Shown here: in pieces, positions 51,403 to 61,290 of the stretch
Position numbering within the stretch: the first letter of the stretch is position 1
Layout: each line of letters begins with the position of its first letter
Assembly: GCA_035634255.1 (NCBI GenBank)
Contig: DASQDI010000010.1
Span: forward strand, 1-64,000
Direction of reading: 5' to 3'
DNA: 64,000 bases
From: DATLMR01 sp035634255
Lineage (GTDB): Bacteria > Acidobacteriota > Blastocatellia > UBA7656
Program-made: the position numbers and the translations under genes
The notes under the pieces: model-generated
What the model was told of the DNA's origin: nothing
What the model saw: only the letters and a program-made list of their open reading frames with translations
Databases searched by the model: none

Positions 51403-51434
51403 AAGGCAAGCTCAAGCGAGCTTGCCTTTTTTTT
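51403..51434 (+). terminator. Terminator between the VIT/VWA gene and gltX
   Basis: AAGGCAAGCTC (51403-51413) pairs with GAGCTTGCCTT (51418-51428) over AAGC, followed by TTTTTT. Confidence 0.92.
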
Positions 51435-51459
51435 AATCCCTCGCTGATAATTGCAGGTT

Positions 51460-52962
51460 ATGACTGACACCGTGAGAGTTCGCTTTGCCCCCTCGCCCAC
51501 CGGCTACCTGCACGTCGGAGGCGCGCGCACGGCCCTGTTCAACTGGCTCTTCGCGCGCAGGCACAAGGGCGTTTTCATTTTAAGGATCGAAGACACCGAC
51601 ACTCAGAGATCGTCCGAAGCCATGGTCCAGGGGATTCTGGAAGGCATGCACTGGCTCGGCCTCGAACATGACGAGGGGCCATTCTTCCAGTCCTCTTTCG
51701 TCGAGCAGCACAGGGCCACCGCGCGCCGGCTGGTCGAAGAGGGCAAAGCCTACTTCGACTTCACGCCGAAAGAGGCGACCGACGACCGCACGGTTAAGGA
51801 GAAGATCGCCGACCGGTTCCGCGCCAGGGCCGAGGCCGGGGGCGACAGGAACCCGTACCGCGACCTGCCTCTCGAAGAGGCCTTCGCGCGCGTCGAAGCG
51901 GGGGAGCCGGCCGCCATCCGCCTCAAGGTGCCCGAAGAGGGGTCTGCCAGATTCGACGACATGGTCTACGGGCCGCAGGAGCGCGACTACTCCGACATCG
52001 AAGACCTGGTGCTGATCCGCTCGGACGGCCACCCTCTTTACAACCTGTCCGTCGTCGTCGACGACATAAACATGGGCATCACCGACGTGATTCGCGGGCA
52101 GGACCACCTGACCAATACGCACAAACAGGTATTGCTTTACGAGGCGATGGGCGTGCCGGTGCCGAGGTTCGCGCACCTGCCCCTGATAATAGCTCCGGGC
52201 AAAGAGAAGCTGTCGAAGCGCAGGCACGGCGAGGTCGTCTCCGTCACGACCTACAGGGACCGCGGCTTCGTGCCGGATGCATTCGTCAACTTCCTCGCGC
52301 TGCTCGGCTGGTCGCCCGGCTCCGACCAGGAGATACTGTCGCGCGAGGAGCTGATCGAGAAGTTCGACCTCGCGGGGGTGAACAAGGCCGCGGCGGTCTT
52401 CAATTTCAACGAGTCGGTTCAACGCGACTGGACCGACCCCAAGGCCCTCTGGTTCAACTCTGAGTACATAAAGTCGATGGCCCTGGACGAGCTGGTGCCT
52501 ATGGTCTCGGAGCAGTTGAAGCGGGCCGGGCTCTGGCGCGAAGAGTACGCGGGCGAACGAAGCGAATGGCTCGCGCGGGCGGTCGATCTGCTGCGCGCGA
52601 GGTACCGCACGCTCGTGGAGTTCAGCGAGTTCGGCCGCCCCTACTTCTCCGACGAGTTCGAGTACGAGCCGGCGGCGGTGCAGAAGAACCTGAAGGACGA
52701 GCGGCTGAGAGAGTTGCTGCCCGGCCTGGCGGACCGCCTGAGCTCAGTCGGGCAGTTCAGCCACGACGCGGCGGAGGCGGCTCTGAGAGGTTACGCCGAA
52801 GAGCGGGGCGTGAAGGCGGGCCTCCTGATCAATGCCGCGCGCACGGCGATGACGGGCCAGTCTGTAGGCCCCGGCCTGTTTGACATCATGGTTATTCTGG
52901 GCCGCGAGCGCACGGCCGAACGGTTGCGCCGCGCGGCCGGTCTGGTCGCCTCTAACCCATAA
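51460..52962 (+). CDS. gltX: Glutamate-tRNA ligase
   Basis: Class I aminoacyl-tRNA synthetase. The HIGH-like signature appears in RFAPSPTGYLHVGGARTALFNWL, and the KMSKS-like motif is KLSKRRHG. Regions TDTQRSSEAM, YNLSVVVDDINMGITDVIRGQDHL and the C-terminal anticodon-binding helices are all as expected. Length 500 residues. ATG at 51460 is preferred over the TTG three codons earlier; the ribosome site is weak. Followed by its own terminator. Confidence 0.95.
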   Translation: MTDTVRVRFAPSPTGYLHVGGARTALFNWLFARRHKGVFILRIEDTDTQRSSEAMVQGILEGMHWLGLEHDEGPFFQSSFVEQHRATARRLVEEGKAYFDFTPKEATDDRTVKEKIADRFRARAEAGGDRNPYRDLPLEEAFARVEAGEPAAIRLKVPEEGSARFDDMVYGPQERDYSDIEDLVLIRSDGHPLYNLSVVVDDINMGITDVIRGQDHLTNTHKQVLLYEAMGVPVPRFAHLPLIIAPGKEKLSKRRHGEVVSVTTYRDRGFVPDAFVNFLALLGWSPGSDQEILSREELIEKFDLAGVNKAAAVFNFNESVQRDWTDPKALWFNSEYIKSMALDELVPMVSEQLKRAGLWREEYAGERSEWLARAVDLLRARYRTLVEFSEFGRPYFSDEFEYEPAAVQKNLKDERLRELLPGLADRLSSVGQFSHDAAEAALRGYAEERGVKAGLLINAARTAMTGQSVGPGLFDIMVILGRERTAERLRRAAGLVASNP

Positions 52963-52997
52963 AAAGCAGGCGAAACGGCCTCGAAAGAATCAGGGAC

Positions 52998-53031
52998 GGG
53001 GAGCGGCGCGTCAGTACCGGCTCCTCTTTTT
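52998..53031 (+). terminator. Terminator after gltX
   Basis: GGGGAGC (52998-53004) pairs with GCTCCTC (53020-53026) with one G-U pair, followed by TTTTT. Confidence 0.75.
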
Positions 53032-53234
53032 GCCGCGCGCGGCCCGCTCCGCAATTCTTTGCTGGTATAAATGCTCTATTCTGCATTTTATGAAAGCTGA
53101 GAGGGTATCTGACTCGCTTTGCGCGATCCGGGAAACGGACGGTAAACAGAAGATTACGGCAAGCGCGAGCCCGATTTTGTGTTGACCTGCTCAAACTTCA
53201 AACATATTCTGTCAGCCGGTTCCTCTGAAAGAAA

Positions 53235-55523
53235 ATGGACATAAATAACCAAAATATTATCCCCAGCGGCATAGAGCCCATCGATAAACTGCTCGGCGGA
53301 CTCAGGGGCGGGGAGATGTATCTCGTGCACGGAGAGGCGGCCGGGAAGTCGCTTTTCGGAATCCAGTTCCTCATAGAAGGGCTGAAGCGCGGCGAGAGCG
53401 GCGCGCTCGTCATCAGGCACTCTTTCGAAGATTTCGTGCGGCGCTTCGCCCGGCTCGGCTACGACTGCCTTGAGGACATGTACAGCGGACGCCTCGCCGT
53501 CCTGGAATACTCCGGGGACATAACCCAGATACCCGACCTGCGAGAGATAACCCCCTTACTGCGCCACCTCGAAGGGCTGTGGAGCGAGACGCAGCCGCAA
53601 CGGATAATATTCGACCCCGTAGCCAATCTGGTCAAAGGCGAGGACGTAGATTTCGACCGCCGGGTGAGCGAGTTTTCCGCCTGGGCCGGCGCGCTGGGCG
53701 CTACGGTCGTGCTTATCGCCAACGGCGATAACGAGAGCTTGGCGGACCGGTTCAGGCCGTTCGTGGAAGAGTCCTTCCGCTTCGAAGTCAAAGAGACCGG
53801 CGACAGGGCCACGCGGTTCCTCGCATTCGAAAAATCTTCCTGGATTCCGGATCAGGCGATTGAGGTCGACCCCTCAAGGGGGGTCTTCCTCCTCGACCGC
53901 GCGCACGCGCAGGGGCAGATGCCCTCCTTCTTTCACGTCGTGACGCCGCCGCTGGAGCAGCCCGCCCCGACGATCTCGGCGGCGCGGAAGCAGGCTCAGC
54001 CGCCCGAGACGGAAGTGGAAGAGATCACGGCCAACTGGCTTCAGGGCTTCGATCAGGCGGGCGAGGCGGCGGAGGCGGCCGACAGGCCCGACCCTCGGAT
54101 GACCTCGCCCCTCGAACCGATCAGGCCCACGGCCCCCCAGGGCAAGGCCCGGACCGAAGGACAGCCGGACGAGTTGTCCGACCTGCTGGACGATCTCGCG
54201 GGACTGGCTTCGCCCCTCGATCTCGACGAGTTGGACATCCCGCCGTTCCACCAGCAGGCGTGGAACAGGCCGCCGGAGCCAGTTTCAGAGGCCCCGGCCC
54301 ATGCGGACCGCCCCGACGAAGAGACCCGCGCGCAAGCGACCCAGGGTCAGACGCCTCGGCCCGAAGGCGCCCCCGCGCCCCAGCCGGGCGCGCATGAGGA
54401 AGTCGAAGACCCGGCTCTGACCGCCCGGGCGGTCGAGATGCTGCTCACCCCGCCCGACAACTCCTTCGAGCTTCCGCCTCCGTCCCCGAGCTTTCCCGAG
54501 CCCGCGTCCGAGCCCGCCGTCGAGACGCCCGGCGCGGCGGGCGTTCAGCCGAAGGATTTCAACGTGCTGATAATCGATGTCGATCAGACATCGTGCGAGA
54601 TCATGGCGCACGCGCTCGGCGATTACACGGTCGAGGTGGTGCATGACGGGGTGAGCGGGCTGGCGAAGCTCATATCTTTCAAGCCCGACCTCGTGATCCT
54701 CGACGTCGATCTGCCGATCATCGACGGGTTCAGAATCCTGACGCACATACGGTCCAGCCTGAACATGCCGATCATCGTGGTCTCCAAGACCCGCGTGCGC
54801 GCGAGCGACCGCGTGCTGGCGTCGGAGCTGGGGGCCGATTACTACCTGATGAAGCCGTTCAGCGTGAAGGAGCTCAGAAATAAAGTCCGGCAGCTGATCG
54901 CCCGGCACCGCGGCATCAGCTCGTGGATAATCACTTCTCCGCCGCAAGAGGCCCCGCCGACGAACGCGCACGCGGCCGTCGAGAAGCCCGAGCCGGAGCA
55001 GCCCATCAGGCAGGCGGGCCCGCAGGGCGAGAATCACCAGCCCGCCCGCGACCAGTTCGTGCCTTACAAGGATTTCGTCGCTCACGTGGAGCGGAACGTC
55101 AGGAATGCCGTGGAGAACGGCTCGTCGTTTTCGATAGCCGGGTGCCGCCTGCCTCAGATGACCGCCAACGGCGGCATAGCGGCCCTGCGCCTGCTGGACC
55201 TCGTCCGCTCGCTCGTGCGCGACACGGACCTGTTATCGACGAACCAGAGTAACGACCTCGTCGTGCTGCTCGCGGACGCGGACACTGGCGGCGCGCGCGC
55301 TTTCGTCAACCGACTGAGAGAGAGGGTGATCGGGGAGTTGAGCGAAGAGCCGTCGATATGGGTGCGGAGCTTCCCCGAGCTTGAGGAGGCGACGGAATCG
55401 AAACCCCGCTCCAACGTCATCAACCTCCACCGCCGCGCCACCGACAGGCAGGAGAATAATCGCGGCAACGCGCGCACGCCCTCCACCCGAGAGCCCGACG
55501 CCGCGAGCGCGGAAGGCTTCTGA
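53235..55523 (+). CDS. KaiC-like ATPase fused to a receiver and a degenerate GGDEF-like domain
   Basis: A 762-residue multi-domain protein. Residues 1-230 are a RecA/KaiC-like ATPase domain with a modified P-loop HGEAAGKS (32-39) and Walker B-like RIIFDPV near 123-129. A long acidic, Pro-rich linker follows (about 240-440). A response-regulator receiver occupies about 442-560 with Asp490 (VILDVDLP) as the phospho-acceptor and Lys540 (MKPF). The C-terminal region (about 607-715) looks like GGDEF, but the signature reads QSNDL (671-675) in place of GGDEF, so it is probably non-catalytic. The N-terminal domain is single, whereas classical KaiC has two. No kinase gene is adjacent. A signalling integrator is inferred. 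Confidence 0.85.
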   Translation: MDINNQNIIPSGIEPIDKLLGGLRGGEMYLVHGEAAGKSLFGIQFLIEGLKRGESGALVIRHSFEDFVRRFARLGYDCLEDMYSGRLAVLEYSGDITQIPDLREITPLLRHLEGLWSETQPQRIIFDPVANLVKGEDVDFDRRVSEFSAWAGALGATVVLIANGDNESLADRFRPFVEESFRFEVKETGDRATRFLAFEKSSWIPDQAIEVDPSRGVFLLDRAHAQGQMPSFFHVVTPPLEQPAPTISAARKQAQPPETEVEEITANWLQGFDQAGEAAEAADRPDPRMTSPLEPIRPTAPQGKARTEGQPDELSDLLDDLAGLASPLDLDELDIPPFHQQAWNRPPEPVSEAPAHADRPDEETRAQATQGQTPRPEGAPAPQPGAHEEVEDPALTARAVEMLLTPPDNSFELPPPSPSFPEPASEPAVETPGAAGVQPKDFNVLIIDVDQTSCEIMAHALGDYTVEVVHDGVSGLAKLISFKPDLVILDVDLPIIDGFRILTHIRSSLNMPIIVVSKTRVRASDRVLASELGADYYLMKPFSVKELRNKVRQLIARHRGISSWIITSPPQEAPPTNAHAAVEKPEPEQPIRQAGPQGENHQPARDQFVPYKDFVAHVERNVRNAVENGSSFSIAGCRLPQMTANGGIAALRLLDLVRSLVRDTDLLSTNQSNDLVVLLADADTGGARAFVNRLRERVIGELSEEPSIWVRSFPELEEATESKPRSNVINLHRRATDRQENNRGNARTPSTREPDAASAEGF

Positions 55524-55531
55524 GCTTCGCC

Positions 55532-56830
55532 CTACGTCGTCTTTTTATACCGCCGCGCTTTGAACTCGTACCGGGGCAGGCTCCCCGGCGAAGCCTCTTC
55601 CACTTCGACCCTGATGTTGTACTGCGCGCGGAAGCAGCCGGAGACGGCGCGGGCGACCCGTTGAAACGGGTGTGACTCATCGACTTCCAGCCTGACCGTC
55701 AGGTCGTCCATCCCTTCGACCCTGCGCACATGGACCTCGTACTCCGCGACGCCCGGCAGGCCGCGCATCAGGTCGTCTATCGCTCCGGGGTATATGTTCA
55801 CCCCGCGGACGATCATCATATCGTCCGAGCGCCCCAGGACTCCGCCCAGTATGCGGGCAAAGCCGCGCCCGCATGGGCACGGCTCGCGCGTGAGGTGGAC
55901 CAGATCACCCGTGCGGTAGCGCAGGACGGGCATGCATGCCCGCCCGAGGTTGGTGATGACAAGCTCCCCGCGCGACTCTTCGAGAGGCTCGCCCGTCTGC
56001 GGGTCTATGACTTCGAAGATGAACTCGGCTTCGTTCAGGTGAATGGCCCCGGCTTGCGCCTGACAGTCGAAGGCCCACGCGCCGACCTCCGTCGCCCCCG
56101 CGTGATCGAAGCAGGTCGCGCCCCACGACCCCTCGATCAGCCTCTTGACGTTGGGCAGGCTCGCGCCCGGCTCGCCCGCGTGAATCGACGTGCGGACCGA
56201 CGACGAGCGCAGGTCGACCCCGAGCGATTTCGCGACTTCGGCCAGGTGCAGGGCGTAGGTGGGGGTGCAGACCAGCGCCGTGCAGTCGTTGTCGAGCAGA
56301 GTCCTCAATCTCTGCTCGGAGTTCATACCGCCGCCCGATATAGCGAGCGCGCCGGTATGCCACGCGCCGGAGATGGCCGACCAGTGGCTCAGGTAAGGCC
56401 CGAAGGAGAAGGCGCAGAATACGCGGTCGTCGGCGGTGATCCCGGCAGCCGTGTAGACGTAAGCCCAGCAGCGAACCCACCAGTCCCAGCTCTCCGCCGT
56501 GTCGAGGCACTTGAGCGGCCGGCCCGTGGTGCCCGATGTCTGGTGGAAATAGCGGTAGCGCGAGAGCGGGTAAGTCAGCAGGTTGCCGAACGGGGGGTGC
56601 GCGCTCTGCTGCGCCACCAGCTCGCCTTTGGTGGTGAAAGGCAGCGCGCGCAGGTCGTCTATTCGCTTCACGCCGTCGAGCGCGAGGCCCGAGCCGCGAA
56701 GCTTTTCGGCGTAGAAGCGGTTGGCGGCAATCTCGCCGACGAGCGCGCGCAGGCGTTCTTCCTGAAGCCTCAGCAGGCCCTCGCGGTCAAGCGTCTCGAC
56801 CGCCCTGTCGTGGAAGAGAATTTCACCCAT
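55532..56830 (-). CDS. Phenylacetate-CoA ligase (PaaK-like) family protein
   Basis: AMP-forming acyl-CoA ligase of the PaaK family, 432 residues. The adenylation signature YFHQTSGTTGRPLK is at about residues 93-106, with YRTGDLVHL near 309 and RGVNIYPGAIDDLM in the C-terminal subdomain. It would activate an aromatic or other carboxylic acid with CoA; the substrate is not clear because no phenylacetate-catabolic genes are adjacent. It is convergent with the KaiC fusion gene, 8 bases apart. Confidence 0.88.
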   Translation of the reverse strand: MGEILFHDRAVETLDREGLLRLQEERLRALVGEIAANRFYAEKLRGSGLALDGVKRIDDLRALPFTTKGELVAQQSAHPPFGNLLTYPLSRYRYFHQTSGTTGRPLKCLDTAESWDWWVRCWAYVYTAAGITADDRVFCAFSFGPYLSHWSAISGAWHTGALAISGGGMNSEQRLRTLLDNDCTALVCTPTYALHLAEVAKSLGVDLRSSSVRTSIHAGEPGASLPNVKRLIEGSWGATCFDHAGATEVGAWAFDCQAQAGAIHLNEAEFIFEVIDPQTGEPLEESRGELVITNLGRACMPVLRYRTGDLVHLTREPCPCGRGFARILGGVLGRSDDMMIVRGVNIYPGAIDDLMRGLPGVAEYEVHVRRVEGMDDLTVRLEVDESHPFQRVARAVSGCFRAQYNIRVEVEEASPGSLPRYEFKARRYKKTT

Positions 56831-56973
56831 CGTGACGAGGGATTATACGGCAAAAAGCGGTATAAGAGTAAAGACCGGCATGCTATACTGCGCGCATTCG
56901 CACCGATCCGGCTCATCGGCCGCAGGTCTCATGTGACTTTTATATCAGGCATAACAAGAGAGTGAATCGAAAC

Positions 56974-59583
56974 ATGGCCTATCAGCAACAGGAATCCGTT
57001 TTCGAAGAGCTTATCGATAAGGCGCTCGCGCAACAGGAGATTCAGGACGGCCTGAAGAAAGCCGGCCTGAAACCGGAGCGCGTCACCGCCGACATAAAAG
57101 CCCAGGCCCAGCTTGTGTGGGGCGCGGCGGCAAACCACATAGCTTACTACGATGACACCGAGAAGAAACTGGAAATCGACCTGGAGCTTGTGCGTAAAGC
57201 CGCGCCTCCGCCTCCCCGACTTCTCAGACTACTGAACGGCCTCAAGGGCTTTCTCGAAGCCCTTCCGTTCCTGTTGCTGTTCGCCTACCTGGGTTTAGGA
57301 CTTTTCGTCGGGTGGAAGACGCCCTTCTTATGGTTCACCGAGACGCTCGGTCTGACATACACGATCATCCTCATCGGGGTCATAGCCGCGGGATCGGTCG
57401 CGGCCCTCCTGGCCCGCAGAAGGCTACACGCGAAGTATCAGCAAGAAAGCGCATCCGCTGTCACGGAAAAATCGAAAGAGCTAGGTATCAGCGACACGCG
57501 ATGGGAGCTTGCGAGAGCCCGGTCTGAAGTCGAGTCCGCCGCCATCGAAAGCATCAGGCGTGAAATAAGGGCCGACATCAGTAGCAGAATCGATGACTCT
57601 TATGAGAGGAAGCTGTCCATAGAAGAAGCTCCGGGGCTTTCGGAAGTTTTCGACTCCGATTACGAGATCGACACGGCGGCCAAGAGAAAGCTGAGCTTCA
57701 TGCTGGACACGATGCCCGGCGGGAGCATCGGGATCGCCGGGCCTCGCGGGGCCGGAAAGACTACCTTGATCTACTCTTTCTGCAACGAGTCCATCACAGA
57801 AATCAAGAACCGCAAGGTTCTGCCATTGATGACTTCGGCCCCCGTCGAGTACGAGCCGCGCGACTTTCTCCTTCACCTCTTCGCGTCCCTCTGTCACCGC
57901 ATACTGGAGCGCTCGAACAGCGAGTACAAACCCATCGATTGGAAAAGCACGGACGAAATACAAAAGCCGCTCGGCCTGGAAATAATCAGGCTTATTCCAT
58001 TCGTAATCGTACTCTGCTTTGTCACAGGCTCTCTCCTCACCCTGACCGGCCTGGCAATCGCCTACCAGAACGTGAGGGTGAAGAGCGCCGCCGCACAGCC
58101 TACACCAACCCCGACTCCTCAGTCCGATCAGCCTAAAACGACCTCGCCGGAGCCGCGGCCATCCGGCGAGCCCCCCGCGCAGAAGCAGCCCGCTGACGCC
58201 TCCTCACAGCCGCCGAGCATGCTGGACGAGCTTGGGTTCCACCCGCCCACCCTTTTCAAGTGGGGCTTGCTCCTGATACTGGCTAGCGTAGTCATGTACC
58301 TCGTGACATGGTTAAAGGTCAGCGACTTTAAGGTAGTCAGAGAAGACGTGATACCCAGGGATGCCCCTATGCCGGAAGTGCTCTCGGACTTCAACCCCCA
58401 GGCCCTGCGACTTAAGGAAAAGATACAATCCGTTTTAGCGAGCTTTATCAACGTCTTTTGGAACCTGAAAACGTTATACAACGTCGGCCGGGCGCGTCAA
58501 TCAGGGGAAGTCCTCGCCCCGCATAACAGCCCGGTGCGACCGGAGTTGATTAAAGAAGCGAACAAATGGCTGAAGGAGATTAAATTTCAACAGAGTTATA
58601 CGTCGGGCTGGTCCGGCGCTCTGAAATTACCCGTAGGGCTCGAAGGGGGAGTGAACGCGGCGGTCTCTCTTGCCCAGAGGCAACTCAGCCTGCCCGAGAT
58701 AGTCGCCGGGTTCGTCGGCTTCCTCAAGAGCATCTCGCGAGACTACAGGGTCATCATAGGGATTGACGAGTTGGATAAGCTCGAAAACGAGCAAAAGGCC
58801 CAGCAGTTTTTGAACGAGATCAAAGCCATATTCGGCCTGAATCGGGTCTTCTACCTCATCTCGGTCTCCGAAAGCGCCATGAGCAATTTCGAGCAGAGGG
58901 GCTTACCGTTCCGGGATGTGTTCGACAGCTCGTTCGATAATATCGTTCACGTCAATTACCTGAAATTCGAGGACGCGAGGGTCCTTCTGGGCCGCCGCGT
59001 GCTCGGCATGCCAATCCCCTTCCTCGGCCTCTGCTATTGCCTGTCAGGAGGGCTGCCCCGTGACCTGATCCGAAGCTGCCGCAACCTGATAGAGATTAAC
59101 AGCATGCCCCAGCAGGACAATGACCTGTCATCGCTGAGCGCCGCGCTTATAAAATCCGAGTTGAGCCTGAAGACGCGCGCCGTAAGCATCTCCGTCGAAA
59201 GGATAAACATCGAGCCGGCAAGGAGCAACCTGCTTGAGAAGCTATACCAGCTTGAGACGGAGTCCGCGCCGGTTGAATCTTTGATGACTTATTACTCAGG
59301 GTTGCTCTCTTTATCGAATGACGTGAAGACTCAGGCGGAAGTGCGCTCCGAAGAAGACATTGCCACCGTCAGAAAGATGGCCTCGCGGGTTGAAGAACTG
59401 GCGACATATTTTTACTACATGATTACGCTCTACCAGTACATCACATCGAGCGATCTGAGCCATAAAGACGGGCGCGCCATGCTCGACCTGCTAGCAAAGG
59501 CGCATCAGGCGCTTTCAATAAACCCCGTGATCACAAGATCGATCCTCAAAGGGTTCCGGGAGCGCAACAAAATGGTCGACTAG
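56974..59583 (+). CDS. KAP-like membrane-embedded P-loop NTPase
   Basis: An 869-residue membrane protein with a P-loop GPRGAGKTT at residues 256-264 and a Walker B-like VIIGIDELDKLE near 593-604. Two transmembrane helices (about 335-359 and 424-441) interrupt the P-loop domain between Walker A and Walker B, with a Pro-rich stretch between them; two more lie upstream (about 92-109 and 125-143). Transmembrane insertions between Walker A and B are the hallmark of KAP NTPases (Kidins220/PifA type). GGLPRD at about 692-697 may be the sensor. I choose ATG 56974 over GTG 56962. It stands alone. Function unknown; membership is an assignment by architecture. Confidence 0.72.
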   Translation: MAYQQQESVFEELIDKALAQQEIQDGLKKAGLKPERVTADIKAQAQLVWGAAANHIAYYDDTEKKLEIDLELVRKAAPPPPRLLRLLNGLKGFLEALPFLLLFAYLGLGLFVGWKTPFLWFTETLGLTYTIILIGVIAAGSVAALLARRRLHAKYQQESASAVTEKSKELGISDTRWELARARSEVESAAIESIRREIRADISSRIDDSYERKLSIEEAPGLSEVFDSDYEIDTAAKRKLSFMLDTMPGGSIGIAGPRGAGKTTLIYSFCNESITEIKNRKVLPLMTSAPVEYEPRDFLLHLFASLCHRILERSNSEYKPIDWKSTDEIQKPLGLEIIRLIPFVIVLCFVTGSLLTLTGLAIAYQNVRVKSAAAQPTPTPTPQSDQPKTTSPEPRPSGEPPAQKQPADASSQPPSMLDELGFHPPTLFKWGLLLILASVVMYLVTWLKVSDFKVVREDVIPRDAPMPEVLSDFNPQALRLKEKIQSVLASFINVFWNLKTLYNVGRARQSGEVLAPHNSPVRPELIKEANKWLKEIKFQQSYTSGWSGALKLPVGLEGGVNAAVSLAQRQLSLPEIVAGFVGFLKSISRDYRVIIGIDELDKLENEQKAQQFLNEIKAIFGLNRVFYLISVSESAMSNFEQRGLPFRDVFDSSFDNIVHVNYLKFEDARVLLGRRVLGMPIPFLGLCYCLSGGLPRDLIRSCRNLIEINSMPQQDNDLSSLSAALIKSELSLKTRAVSISVERINIEPARSNLLEKLYQLETESAPVESLMTYYSGLLSLSNDVKTQAEVRSEEDIATVRKMASRVEELATYFYYMITLYQYITSSDLSHKDGRAMLDLLAKAHQALSINPVITRSILKGFRERNKMVD

Positions 59584-59609
59584 GGCCAGCCTGCTTTCGA
59601 AGCGATCCC

Positions 59610-60383
59610 TCAAGAGTCCCCCCCCGGTCGCCCCGTGTTTCCGAGGTCGCCCATCAGGTGTTGGAGTAAAGAGATGGCGACTATCGCGGCGGTCTCGGCC
59701 CTGAGCACGCGCGGCCCAAGGGTGACGAATTTACAGCCGCCCGCTTTCATCCTGCTCAACTCTTCGTCGCTCCACCCGCCCTCGGGGCCGACGAGCGCCG
59801 AGACAGGACCGGCTCCGGGAGCCTCTTTCAGGGCGTCCGCGATTGGCGAGCCGCCCCTCTCGCTGAAGACCAGAATGGCCCCCGAAGAGGCCGGGGGGCT
59901 CGCGATAAACTCTCCCACCTTCATAAGCGGAGTAAACTCGACGAGGCGGCGGCGGCCGCATTGCTTGAGCGCCTCAAGCGATATGCGACGCCATCGCTCC
60001 AGCCTCTTTCCCGCCTGCTCTAACGAGAGATTAACGTCCGAGTGGTCCGACGAGAGCGGCACGATGCGGCTCACTCCCAACTCGGTCGCCTTCTGAACTA
60101 TGAGGTCGAACTTCTCCCCCTTCGCGACGGCCTGCGCGAGCGTGAGGTGCGAGGGGGATTCGACCGCGTCTTCGAGGACCCTGATTATGCGGAGCCGGGC
60201 GCAGTTCGATCTTATCTCCGTGATCTCGCACTCACGCTCCACGCCCTCCCCGTCGAAGACGAAGACGGGGTCGCCGGGCTTCAACCGGAGCACGCGGGAG
60301 AGGTGGTGTGATTCCTCACCCGAGAGACTTATCACCGGCCCTTCGACCTGCTCGGGCGGAGCGTAGAACCTTCGCCTCGCCAT
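59610..60383 (-). CDS. rsmE: 16S rRNA m3U1498 methyltransferase RsmE
   Basis: SPOUT-family methyltransferase for 16S rRNA U1498. It begins with MARRRFYAPPEQVEG at 60383; the longer open frame to 60539 overlaps prmA and is not used. Signatures present: SHHLSRVLRLKPGD, GPEGGWSDEE and TLGPRVLRAETA. Length 257 residues. The start overlaps the prmA stop by one base (TGATG), so translation is coupled. Confidence 0.92.
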   Translation of the reverse strand: MARRRFYAPPEQVEGPVISLSGEESHHLSRVLRLKPGDPVFVFDGEGVERECEITEIRSNCARLRIIRVLEDAVESPSHLTLAQAVAKGEKFDLIVQKATELGVSRIVPLSSDHSDVNLSLEQAGKRLERWRRISLEALKQCGRRRLVEFTPLMKVGEFIASPPASSGAILVFSERGGSPIADALKEAPGAGPVSALVGPEGGWSDEELSRMKAGGCKFVTLGPRVLRAETAAIVAISLLQHLMGDLGNTGRPGGDS

Positions 60384-61273
60384 CAGTCGTCCCCTCTTCG
60401 CGCGACCAGAGCGGACCACTCGCCGGCCTCGTTCCGCTCGACGATTTTCAACCCCGCCCCCTCCGCGCGGTCTTCGACCTCGGGCCGCAAAGCTGTCAGT
60501 ATCCCCGAGAGGATCATCGAGCCCGAGTCCGAGAGGCACGCGGCGAGGTCGTCGAAGAGGCCCACGATCACCTCGGCCGTCAGGTTCGCCACTACTACGT
60601 CGAAAGCGCCCCCGCGAAAATCGCGCGCCCCCCCCTCCCTGATTTCGAGCGCGCCCTCCACCCCATTTATCGCGGCGTTTTCCAGAGCCACTCCGACCGC
60701 CAGAGGGTCGATGTCTACCGCGACGACGCGCGACCCCGGCACCAGCTTCGCCGCGGCGATGGCGAGTATGCCGGTGCCCGTCCCGACATCGATCATCTTC
60801 CCGCCGCGCCAGTGCCGCTCGATTGCTTCGAGGCAGAGGCGCGTCGTCTCGTGCGTGCCGGTGCCGAAAGCCATCCCCGGATCGATCTCTATCACTTCAC
60901 GCCCCCGGCTGTCGTCCGGCAGCTTCCACGAGGGGGAGATTATCAACCGCTCCCCGATCGGGACGGCTTCGAAGCCTTCCTTCCACTTCTGCATCCAGTC
61001 CTGATCGGCTAGCCTCGAAACAGACATATTGAGCAGATCGCCGCCCCGCCCCCCGGCCGCGAGCCCCGACCTCAACCCGTCACTCACCCGCGCGAGGTCC
61101 GCGCGCTCGTCGAAGTAGGCCCCGAGCTTCACCGCGTCAGGCCCCTCTCCGAGGGTGACGATGCCGCTGGTGTTCATCTCGAATAACAGGGAGCTGGCGA
61201 GTTCCTCGGCCTCTCGGGAGACGGTCACCGACAGCAGTTGCCACGTCTTTTCGCTCTTTGGGTCTTGAGACAC
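60383..61273 (-). CDS. prmA: Ribosomal protein L11 methyltransferase PrmA
   Basis: S-adenosylmethionine-dependent methyltransferase of ribosomal protein L11. The SAM motif DVGTGTGILAIAA is present, preceded by GMAFGTGTHETTRLCLEAIE. The GTG at 61273 with GGGAG 6 bases upstream gives a normal length (296 residues); the frame open to 61531 is an overlap with era and is not used. It lies 17 bases downstream of era and overlaps rsmE by one base. Confidence 0.9.
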   Translation of the reverse strand: MSQDPKSEKTWQLLSVTVSREAEELASSLLFEMNTSGIVTLGEGPDAVKLGAYFDERADLARVSDGLRSGLAAGGRGGDLLNMSVSRLADQDWMQKWKEGFEAVPIGERLIISPSWKLPDDSRGREVIEIDPGMAFGTGTHETTRLCLEAIERHWRGGKMIDVGTGTGILAIAAAKLVPGSRVVAVDIDPLAVGVALENAAINGVEGALEIREGGARDFRGGAFDVVVANLTAEVIVGLFDDLAACLSDSGSMILSGILTALRPEVEDRAEGAGLKIVERNEAGEWSALVARRGDD

Positions 61274-61290
61274 TCGTCGCTCCCGGAGGG

